From: an uncultured Roseiflexaceae bacterium
Lineage (GTDB): Bacteria > Chloroflexota > Chloroflexia > Chloroflexales > Roseiflexaceae
Direction: 5' to 3'
Assembly (NCBI GenBank): GCA_903868295.1
Contig: CAIPUQ010000613.1
Location: 1 to 14,401 of the forward strand
DNA: 14,401 nucleotides
Made by a program: the position numbers and the translations under genes. Under the pieces are notes generated by a model, which saw nothing but the letters and a program-made list of their open reading frames with translations, did not search any database and was not told the DNA's origin. This document shows, one piece after another, positions 1-6,329 of this stretch; the first letter of the stretch is position 1; every line of letters starts with the position of its first letter.

Positions 1-1370
1 GCGACTTTGATGTAATCGTTGACCATATCGTGGTAGCTGATGACTGGTGTGTCGGATGCGGTCAGTGCGAGTGATGTGCTGTATTCCGTAGGACTTGTGC
101 CCACGTCACCGACGATATCTATCGTTTTGAGTGTAGGGCTGGTGCATGCCGTGTTGTTGCAAACGGCGAGCTTGAGAGTCGAATTGGTGTAATCGATGTA
201 ACTGACAATGGGAACATTGGCCGATGTCAAGGCCACAGACGTAAATCTCCCCACATCGCCGTCGCTATCCAGGGTTACCAGCGAATTGCTCGTACACGTT
301 GCATCAGCACATATTGCGAGTTTGAGCGCCGAGTTCCAAACGTCATAGTAGCTGATGACCGGAGCTCCGGTGGACGTCAGCGCGAGTGACCCGTTCTGGG
401 TGCTGAACGTGTCTAGGGAAGTCATGGTGGGGGTCGTGCACGCGCTGTTATTACATACGACGACTTTGACCGCTCCACCTATTCCTCCTGCTCCTATGTC
501 GTGGTAGCTGATAACCGGAATGTCACTCGCGTTCATTGCGATGTCGACATCCGCTCCCGTCATTGCCCAGCCGTCGAGTTGCGAGATTACCGGGCTCGTG
601 CAGGTTGCATTGTTGCATACGGCGAGTTTGATATTGTTTACGCTTCCGCTGGCGCTGCTTTCGTGAAATGCGACGACCGGGATACCAGACGACGTGACGG
701 CGACTGCGGAGTAAAAACCAGCTTCATTCGTCGCGGCGATGATAGATGTAGCCGGATAATCGCAGCCCAGGCTGTCACAGATTGCCAGTTTGAGGTTGCT
801 GGCAGTGGAGTCGTAGTAGGCAATCACCGGAGTGTCTGCCGAGGTCATCGTCATGGACATGCTGGTGCCGAGAATTCTCGTCAAGGATCGCGGTAGCGCA
901 GCACCCCCCATGTCGGAGCGACGCGTCGTCGCGGACTTGGCTACATTCGCAGGCTTGGCGACAATTGTCTGTAGCGTGCTGGCTGCGTTGCCGTTTTGTG
1001 CACCAAGACCACCGAGTGGGTTGTTGGTAGCATTTACGATCGTATCGTCGTCGATGAGCATCAAAATGAAGTCTGCTGCAGTATTGTTGTGGTCGACCGT
1101 TACCGTGTAGACATTGCCTGCGTCGGTCGGCTGTATCTGGGTGACCTTTGTAGTCTGGGATCCGAGGATACGAAAATCCCCCGCACCGACACCAGTCACC
1201 GGCTCGCTGAAGGTCACCGTGAACGATACCATGGGACCATCAGTCGGTGCAGAAATCATCGACCAGACTCGCGGGCTGCTTCCTTCTTGGGCTTGACTGA
1301 ACACAGACATACTGGCAAAGAGTGCGACAACGCCCACCAATACTGCTGCACGAGACCAAACCTGCGACAT
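1..1370 (-). CDS. Secreted propeller-repeat protein, copy A (C-terminus cut by window edge)
   Basis: The reading frame is open for 456 codons from ATG at 1370 to the left edge and was translated by hand; no frameshift was seen. The N-terminus is a signal peptide like that of copy B (hydrophobic core, then SQAQEGSS), followed by an Ig-like segment with an FSEPVTGV core. Propeller-type repeats of about 49-55 residues follow (pattern: TSxxxPVISYYD, LKLAVC, NNxxC), and the window ends inside the sixth. Relative to copy B it has two in-frame expansions: about 6 residues after the Ig-like domain and about 5 mostly glycine residues in repeat 3. The Shine-Dalgarno AGAGGA lies just upstream of the ATG. 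The two Fn3-like domains expected at the C-terminus lie outside the window. It is the most downstream copy of a three-gene tandem array. Molecular function is unknown; an exported binding or adhesion role is an inference. Confidence 0.88.
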   Translation of the reverse strand, partial: MSQVWSRAAVLVGVVALFASMSVFSQAQEGSSPRVWSMISAPTDGPMVSFTVTFSEPVTGVGAGDFRILGSQTTKVTQIQPTDAGNVYTVTVDHNNTAADFILMLIDDDTIVNATNNPLGGLGAQNGNAASTLQTIVAKPANVAKSATTRRSDMGGAALPRSLTRILGTSMSMTMTSADTPVIAYYDSTASNLKLAICDSLGCDYPATSIIAATNEAGFYSAVAVTSSGIPVVAFHESSASGSVNNIKLAVCNNATCTSPVISQLDGWAMTGADVDIAMNASDIPVISYHDIGAGGIGGAVKVVVCNNSACTTPTMTSLDTFSTQNGSLALTSTGAPVISYYDVWNSALKLAICADATCTSNSLVTLDSDGDVGRFTSVALTSANVPIVSYIDYTNSTLKLAVCNNTACTSPTLKTIDIVGDVGTSPTEYSTSLALTASDTPVISYHDMVNDYIKV

Positions 1371-1387
1371 ACGATCCTCTTTCATTC

Positions 1388-1405
1388 AGATTTTTTGCAC
1401 AATCT
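1388..1405 (-). other. Conserved leader hairpin, copy A
   Basis: The minus strand reads AGATT-N8-AATCT, a 5-bp stem with an 8-nt loop, followed closely by the Shine-Dalgarno. The same element occurs in front of copies B and C. Confidence 0.45.
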
Positions 1406-1413
1406 AAACATAG

Positions 1414-1433
1414 ATGTGCACTTTACTGCACAT
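1414..1433. repeat. Inverted repeat at the degraded -10 position of copy A
   Basis: The sequence ATGTGCA-N6-TGCACAT is a perfect 7-bp dyad. It covers the place where copies B and C have their -10 element; the aligned hexamer here reads TGCAGT on the minus strand. It may be an operator or simply a decayed promoter. Confidence 0.4.
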
Positions 1434-1528
1434 GTCATGGAATAAAGTCCAAAAAAACAGAAAAATGAAATATTCCGAAACCAGAATATTGAAACTGCAT
1501 GGTGTAATCCAGGTGCCGAAACGCCAGT

Positions 1529-1584
1529 GGTCACGCTGAGGTTGCGTTGATATGCTCGAACTACACGAAAGCCACAACATGACC
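1529..1584 (-). other. Long imperfect hairpin in the A/B spacer
   Basis: The arms 1529-1547 and 1565-1584 pair over about 19 positions. Two of the imperfect positions are C-A mismatches on the plus strand, which become G-U wobbles in a minus-strand transcript. No U-run follows, so it is not a standard intrinsic terminator. It corresponds in place to the stronger hairpin at 3916-3972. Confidence 0.5.
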
Positions 1585-1646
1585 AACAGGAAACAGTTCA
1601 TGTTCGAAAGTGTATTCTCGCTAACAGCCAATTACCGTCCGCCGAT

Positions 1647-1660
1647 TGAGTAATTACTCA
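1647..1660. repeat. 14-bp palindrome next to the copy B stop
   Basis: TGAGTAATTACTCA is a perfect palindrome four bases beyond the copy B stop. It is the counterpart of the element at 4034-4047 and shares its heptamer core with the repeat at 4052-4078. Confidence 0.65.
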
Positions 1661-1664
1661 TTGC

Positions 1665-3752
1665 TTACGGTGCAGTCGTGAACTTCCAAATGGTACTTCC
1701 GGACGAATCCGTGCCAGCGGCGTTTCTGGCGCGCACCTGCCAGTAGTACGACGTGCCTGCTTTGAGCCCCTTCACGATGACTGCACGTGCGGCGCCGGTC
1801 TTCTTCCAGGTCTTGCAGGCAGCTTTGCTAAGGGCGATACAGTATTCGTAGCTGGTGGCGTAAGCGCTCGCAGCCCACGACAGCTTCACGCTGGTGTTTT
1901 GATTGGTTGCGTTGTTGCGCGGTGCGGTTTTTGCAAACAGGCCAACAGGAAAAACGACGTCGAAATGCCAGGAGGTGCCGCTATCTGCCACGGCGTAGCC
2001 GTCGGTGTTGATGGCACGCACCTGCCAGACATAGCTTTTGCCGTGTTCGAGGCCAGTGACGGTCGTATCCAAGCTGCCTGTAGGAGCGGTCCAGGCGGTA
2101 CAGGGTGCGGGACGCACGGCGATGCAATACTCGTAGGAGATTGCACCAACCGACGCACCCCAGACGAGGGTGTACACCGGAGTAGACACGATTAATCCGT
2201 CCTCGGGGTACCATTTGCGCACCATGTCCGGTTGACCGTTATCGACGATGACGGGGCTGAGGGCATAGCGCAGGCCGCCGACAAGTCCGTCGTGATAGCT
2301 CAACACATAGCGGTCGTCGGAACTCAGTGCAATGGCACTTTTGAATCCCGATGTGCCGGGACGCCGTTGTATGTCAAATGTGGGCGTGGTGCACACTGTC
2401 GCATCACAGACTGCGATTTTGATGTAATCGTTGACCATGTCGTAATAGCTGATGACTGGTATGTCGGATGCGGTCAGTGCAAGCGATGTGCTGTATTCGG
2501 TGGAACTGAATCCCACAGCACCGACGCTATCTATCGTCTTGACTGTGGGGCTGGAGCATGCCGTATTGTTGCAAATGGCGAGCTTAAGAGTCGAATTGGT
2601 GTAATCGATGTAACTGATGATGGGAACATCGGCCGATGTCAATGCCACAGACGTAAATCTGCCCACAATGGCGTCGTCATTAAGGGTCGCCAGCGAATGG
2701 CTCGTACAGCTCGCATCAGCGCACACGGCGAGTTTGAGCGCCGTGTTCGAACTGTCAAAGTAGCTAATGACGGGAGCTCCGGTGGACGTCAGCGCGAGTG
2801 AACCGTTCTCACTGTAGACCGTGTTGTCTAGGATACTGATGGCGGGGCTCGTGCATGCTGTGTTATTGCAAACCGCGAGTTTGAGATGCCCAAATCGGTC
2901 GTGGTAGCTGATAATCGGAACATCACTCGCGTTCATTGCGATGTCGACATCCACTCCCGTAAGTGGATGACCGTCAATGGTCGAGATCACCGGGGTTGTA
3001 CAGGCTGCGTTGTTGCATACGGCGAGTTTGAGATAGGTGACGCTTCCGCCGTCTCTGCTTTCGCTGAATGCGACGACCGGGATATCCGCTGACGTGACGG
3101 CGACTGCGGAGTAAAAACCGGATTCATTCGTCGCGGCGATGATAGATGTGGCCGGATAATCGCAGCCCAGGGTGTCACAGATTGCCAGTTTGAGGTCGTT
3201 GTTTGTGGAATCGTAGTAGGCAATCACCGGAGTGTCTGCCGAGGTCATCGTCATAGACATGTTGGTGCCGAGAATTCTCGTCAACGATCGCGGTAGCGTA
3301 GTACTCCCCATGTCGGAAAGACGCGTCGTCGCGGGCTTGGCGACGATTGGCTGCAGCGTACTCGTCGCGTTGCCGTTTTGTGCACCAATCCCACCGAGTG
3401 GGTTGTCTGTCGCATTCACGATCGAATCGTCGTCCAGGAGCATCAATATGAAGTCTGCTGTCGTAGTTTTGGGGTCGACCAGCACCGTGTAAACATTGCC
3501 TGCGTCGGTCGGCTGTATCTGGGTGACGAGTGTAGTCTGGGATCCGAGGACACGAAAATCCCCCGCATCGACACCAGTCACTGGCTCGCTGAAGGTCACC
3601 GTGAAGGCTACCATTGGTCCGTCAGTCGGTGCAGAAACCATCGACCAGACCCGCGGGCTGCTTCCTTCTTGGGCTTGACTGAACACAGACATACTTGCAA
3701 AGAGTGCGAGAACTCCCGCCAATACTGCTGCACGAGACCAAACCTGCGACAT
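1665..3752 (-). CDS. Secreted Ig-like / seven-repeat propeller / Fn3 protein, copy B
   Basis: This 695-residue protein is predicted to be exported. Residues 1-28 form a signal peptide (core AVLAGVLALFASMSVF, likely cleavage near SQA/Q). Residues about 32-128 resemble a bacterial Ig-like domain with FSEPVTGVDAGDF and DDDSIVNATDNPLGG. Residues about 163-500 hold seven repeats of about 50 residues, a number that suits a seven-bladed propeller. The first six carry a Cys-x4-Cys pair (192/197, 246/251, 295/300, 344/349, 394/399, 449/454); the seventh has lost it. Two Fn3-like domains follow (about 516-600 and 605-695), each with a YEYCIA motif and a second Cys eight residues on. The start is supported by AAGAGGA five to six bases upstream. 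No catalytic motif, sortase signal or membrane anchor is visible. A repeat of this type (PVISYYD...LKLAVC) occurs in uncharacterised secreted bacterial proteins as far as I recall; I cannot assign a function. Confidence 0.93.
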   Translation of the reverse strand: MSQVWSRAAVLAGVLALFASMSVFSQAQEGSSPRVWSMVSAPTDGPMVAFTVTFSEPVTGVDAGDFRVLGSQTTLVTQIQPTDAGNVYTVLVDPKTTTADFILMLLDDDSIVNATDNPLGGIGAQNGNATSTLQPIVAKPATTRLSDMGSTTLPRSLTRILGTNMSMTMTSADTPVIAYYDSTNNDLKLAICDTLGCDYPATSIIAATNESGFYSAVAVTSADIPVVAFSESRDGGSVTYLKLAVCNNAACTTPVISTIDGHPLTGVDVDIAMNASDVPIISYHDRFGHLKLAVCNNTACTSPAISILDNTVYSENGSLALTSTGAPVISYFDSSNTALKLAVCADASCTSHSLATLNDDAIVGRFTSVALTSADVPIISYIDYTNSTLKLAICNNTACSSPTVKTIDSVGAVGFSSTEYSTSLALTASDIPVISYYDMVNDYIKIAVCDATVCTTPTFDIQRRPGTSGFKSAIALSSDDRYVLSYHDGLVGGLRYALSPVIVDNGQPDMVRKWYPEDGLIVSTPVYTLVWGASVGAISYEYCIAVRPAPCTAWTAPTGSLDTTVTGLEHGKSYVWQVRAINTDGYAVADSGTSWHFDVVFPVGLFAKTAPRNNATNQNTSVKLSWAASAYATSYEYCIALSKAACKTWKKTGAARAVIVKGLKAGTSYYWQVRARNAAGTDSSGSTIWKFTTAP

Positions 3753-3769
3753 ACGATCCTCTTTCGTTC

Positions 3770-3787
3770 AGATTTTATGCATAATCT
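3770..3787 (-). other. Conserved leader hairpin, copy B
   Basis: AGATT-ATGCATAA-AATCT on the minus strand: same stem and loop length as in copies A and C, just upstream of AAGAGGA. Confidence 0.45.
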
Positions 3788-3807
3788 ATATTGATTGTTT
3801 GTATTTT

Positions 3808-3813
3808 ACTATA
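3808..3813 (-). promoter_or_regulatory. Putative -10 of copy B
   Basis: TATAGT on the minus strand lies 55 bases upstream of the start, at the position that aligns with TATAAT of copy C. The TGn extension is missing and no good -35 is present; TTATGA at 17 bases is poor. Confidence 0.4.
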
Positions 3814-3915
3814 AATTTCATGAAAAAACGTCATAAACGAGGAAAAAAATAAATATAATCTCCGAAAACAGAATAGTGAAACTGCATGGTGTTTTCCATG
3901 TGCCGAAATGCCAGT

Positions 3916-3972
3916 GGCCATTCTGTGGTTTCGTTGCGGTGTTCAAACCGAACGAAAGACCACAGAATGACC
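3916..3972 (-). other. Long hairpin in the B/C spacer
   Basis: Arms 3916-3935 and 3951-3972 form 14 bp plus 6 bp around a 2-nt bulge. After a one-base bulge a further CGGT/ACCG pair (3937-3940 with 3947-3950) closes a 6-nt loop. The single imperfect outer pair is a G-U wobble on the minus-strand RNA. It lies about 100 nt downstream of the copy C stop and has no U-run. It could act as a 3'-end, processing or stability element. Confidence 0.6.
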
Positions 3973-4033
3973 AACATGTAACAGTTCATATTCGACAGCG
4001 TATTTTCGCTACATTCAATTACTGTCCGCCGAT

Positions 4034-4078
4034 TGAGTAATTATTCATTGCAAATGAGTAATTACTCATTACTCATTT
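4034..4078. repeat. ATTACTC heptamer repeats forming a palindrome over the copy C stop
   Basis: Two tandem ATTACTC heptamers (4061-4074) are preceded by their inverse. AATGAGTAATTACTCATT (4053-4070) is a perfect 18-bp palindrome, and 4052-4062 pairs with 4068-4078 around a 5-nt loop. A one-mismatch relative (TGAGTAATTATTCA) sits at 4034-4047. The TGA stop of copy C (4073-4075) lies inside the repeat. Confidence 0.75.
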
Positions 4079-6160
4079 CGCCGTAGTGAACTTCCAGAAA
4101 GTGCTCGCAGAAGACGTAGACCCGCCAGAGTTTACCGCGCGGACCTGCCAGTAGTACGATTTGCCTTTGAGCAAACCAGATACGGTGGCGGTACGGGCTG
4201 ATGCGGTGCTCTTCCAGTTTGTACAGGTCGCGGTGGTCAAGGCAATGCAGTACTCATAGCTGGTGGCGCGCGTACTCGCTGCCCACGACAGTACGAGGGA
4301 TGTTTTTTGGTTGGTTGCATTATTGGCGGGGGCTGTTTTGGCAAAGCTCGTGGGAGCAAGTGCAACGGTGAATTGCCAGAGTGCGCTACTATTCGCCAGC
4401 GTGGTGCCGACGTCGTTGCGTGCGCGGACCTGCCAATAATACGTTGCGCCATGAGACAGACCACTGATGCTGGCTGTGGTTGCAGAGCCGGTGTTGGTCC
4501 AGGATGTGCAGGCTGCTGCCGACAACGCAATACAGTACTCGTAACTGGTTGCCCCGACCGCGGCATTCCACCCGAGGACGACAGATGATGTGGTGATGGT
4601 CGGAGTGCCGGGGGCCGTTTTGACGAAGGAGTTCGGCTGGCCTTGGTCAATGATGACCGGGCCGAGGGTGTATTTGAAGGAGCCGACACCGTAATCGCTG
4701 TAGCTCATGAAATCGCTGTAGCTGACGATGGGTCTGTTTTCGGCCGTGAATGCAAGTGATCCTGGATTCATGCCTGTGTCCTTTGCGAGTGTCGAGAGTA
4801 CTGGGCTCGTGCAGGCGGTGTTGTTGCAGACCGCGATTTTGAGGGCTTCGTTGGTGATGTCAAGGTAGCTGATGACTGGAGCCCCTGCGCTGTTGAGAAC
4901 CATCGATGTGAGGAATCCTACATCTCCCGCGCTGTCTATTGTCGAAATGTCCGGGTCAGCACATGCGGTGGTGTCACAAACGGCCAGCTTCAAATCATTT
5001 ACGTCATCATCTAAAAATGCGATCACCGGAATGTTCGACGCAGTGATGACCAGCGAGGTGTATCGTCCTACCACACCCGCACTAGCTAGTGTTGAGACTG
5101 TTTTGGCTGAACAAGCTGTATCTGCACAGACGACGAGCTTGAGATCTCTGTTTGTCGCGTCGTAATAGCTTACGATAGGCTTATTTGTCGAGGTCAACGC
5201 AATCGAGGAGTGTTGGCCGACAAATTCGGAGTTGTCGAGAATCATGACGGTGGGGCTCGTACACGCTGGGTTATTGCACAATGCGAGATTGAGATACCCG
5301 GTGACGTTGTAATAACTCACAATCGGTATTTCAGCGGAGTTCAATGCCATCGAAATATGTCCGGCTCCGTTTGGACGGATGTCGAGTGTCGAAAATGTCG
5401 GGTTGCTACAGGTCGTATCGTTGCACACCGCCAGCTTGAGTTCGGTAATGGCGCTGTCAGCGATATTCTCAGTGTACGCGATAACGGGAGTGTCGTTTGC
5501 CGTCATGCTCATCGACAGCGAGAATGCAAGTACATTCGTCGTGGCAATCGTTGTTATCGTTGGGTATGAACAAAGCAACGTGTCACACACTGCGAGTTTG
5601 AGGTCTGCATTTGTTTGGTCGTTGTAGGCAATCACTGGTATGCCGGTGGAGGTCAGTTTCATCGACGATACGGAGCCAAAAAATCTGGTCGACGGGCGCG
5701 GAGACGCTGATGTACCGGTTATTGGTCTATTTGCAAGCGTCGATGCGCCAGTAATCACCGTCACGATGCTCGAGAAGTTGCCGTTTTGGGCGCCGACTCC
5801 ACCGAGCGGCGCATCGCTCGCACTGCGGATCGAATCGTCGTCAACGAGCATCAGGACGATGTCCGCTGCGCTGTTATCATGGCTGACCATCACCGTATAG
5901 ACATCGTCGTTGTCTGTGGGTTGTACATCTTGGATTAGAGCAGTCTGTGATCCGAGGACGCGAAAATCCCCCACATCGACACCGCTGACGGGCTCGTTGA
6001 AGGTCAGCGTGAACGATACCGTCGGGCCATCAGTTGGGGTTGAAACGAGCGCCCATACCCGTGGGGCGCTGCCTTCTTGGGCTTGACTCAACACCGCCAT
6101 GCTGGCAAAGAGCGCCAGAACGCCTGCCAAAACTGCTACCCGAGTCCAACGCTGCAACAT
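4073..6160 (-). CDS. Secreted Ig-like / seven-repeat propeller / Fn3 protein, copy C
   Basis: Also 695 residues, with the same architecture as copy B but clearly more diverged. It has a signal peptide (core VAVLAGVLALFASMAV, then SQAQEG) and an Ig-like domain with FNEPVSGVDVGDF and DDDSIRSASDAPLGG. Seven propeller-type repeats from about residue 165 follow, six with Cys-x4-Cys (first pair 192/197), and then two Fn3-like domains with YEYCIALS and YEYCIALT. The seventh repeat again lacks the cysteines and carries a small Ser/Tyr/Asp-rich insertion (SDFMSYSDYG). The Shine-Dalgarno is weaker than in A and B (AAAGAGCA). It has the best promoter of the three copies (extended -10 at 6215-6220). The stop codon lies inside a heptamer repeat that copy B lacks, which changed the last residue from Pro to Lys. 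It is likely the first gene of the A-B-C array. Function unknown. Confidence 0.93.
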   Translation of the reverse strand: MLQRWTRVAVLAGVLALFASMAVLSQAQEGSAPRVWALVSTPTDGPTVSFTLTFNEPVSGVDVGDFRVLGSQTALIQDVQPTDNDDVYTVMVSHDNSAADIVLMLVDDDSIRSASDAPLGGVGAQNGNFSSIVTVITGASTLANRPITGTSASPRPSTRFFGSVSSMKLTSTGIPVIAYNDQTNADLKLAVCDTLLCSYPTITTIATTNVLAFSLSMSMTANDTPVIAYTENIADSAITELKLAVCNDTTCSNPTFSTLDIRPNGAGHISMALNSAEIPIVSYYNVTGYLNLALCNNPACTSPTVMILDNSEFVGQHSSIALTSTNKPIVSYYDATNRDLKLVVCADTACSAKTVSTLASAGVVGRYTSLVITASNIPVIAFLDDDVNDLKLAVCDTTACADPDISTIDSAGDVGFLTSMVLNSAGAPVISYLDITNEALKIAVCNNTACTSPVLSTLAKDTGMNPGSLAFTAENRPIVSYSDFMSYSDYGVGSFKYTLGPVIIDQGQPNSFVKTAPGTPTITTSSVVLGWNAAVGATSYEYCIALSAAACTSWTNTGSATTASISGLSHGATYYWQVRARNDVGTTLANSSALWQFTVALAPTSFAKTAPANNATNQKTSLVLSWAASTRATSYEYCIALTTATCTNWKSTASARTATVSGLLKGKSYYWQVRAVNSGGSTSSASTFWKFTTAK

Positions 6161-6177
6161 ACGATGCTCTTTCGTTT

Positions 6178-6195
6178 AGATTTTTTGCATAATCC
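6178..6195 (-). other. Conserved leader hairpin, copy C
   Basis: GGATT-ATGCAAAA-AATCT on the minus strand. The one stem change relative to A and B turns an A-U pair into a G-U wobble, so pairing is kept in the transcript. Confidence 0.45.
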
Positions 6196-6214
6196 AAACA
6201 TAAAATAGGTGTTT

Positions 6215-6223
6215 ATTATATCA
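6215..6223 (-). promoter_or_regulatory. Extended -10 promoter element of copy C
   Basis: Minus-strand TGATATAAT is a full TGn plus TATAAT, 54 bases upstream of the copy C start. A TTGACT lies directly before it, too close to serve as its -35. It could instead be the -35 of a weaker alternative with TTTTAT 17 bases downstream. Confidence 0.55.
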
Positions 6224-6248
6224 GTCAAGGGGAATAAATGAGAAATAA

Positions 6249-6282
6249 GTTATCAGTTATCAGTTATCAGTTATCAGTTATA
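6249..6282. repeat. Tandem heptamer repeat (GTTATCA)x4
   Basis: Four exact GTTATCA units (6249-6276) are followed by a partial GTTATA. It lies between the copy D stop and the copy C promoter. Heptamer tandem repeats of this kind (STRR) were described in cyanobacteria; similarity to those is by form only. Confidence 0.9.
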
Positions 6283-6329
6283 AGAAGGCAGAGTGCATTG
6301 CGGCGCACGGGGAAGCCAACAGAGGGGGG

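Larger units (their letters stand above)
1371..1664. other. Spacer between copies B and A
   Basis: No gene is supported here. In minus-strand order it holds a palindrome next to the copy B stop (TGAGTAATTACTCA, 1647-1660), the hairpin at 1529-1584, the decayed promoter region and the leader of copy A. It aligns along most of its length with the spacer at 3753-4072, showing that the spacer was duplicated with the gene. Confidence 0.7.
3753..4072. other. Spacer between copies C and B
   Basis: No gene is supported. In minus-strand order it contains a heptamer-repeat palindrome at the copy C stop, the strong hairpin at 3916-3972, the putative -10 of copy B and its leader hairpin. Confidence 0.7.

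Noticed and set aside
501..896. Plus-strand frames opposite the propeller genes (also 996-1445, 2232-2801, 7866-8312, 9722-10342, 11042-11515)
   Set aside because: They are antisense to clear coding repeats and recur at the same relative place in each paralogue. They have Arg/Cys/His-rich low-quality composition and no ribosome sites. They are by-products of the repeat codon use.
1..6160. CRISPR-like or mobile-element reading of the repeated DNA
   Set aside because: The repeats are protein-coding, about 150 bases long and in frame. No short regular repeat/spacer structure, transposase, terminal inverted repeats or target duplication was seen.
6310..6329. Intrinsic terminator after copy D
   Set aside because: Only a weak 4-bp GTGC/GCAC stem near 6294-6309 and no U-run on the minus strand.
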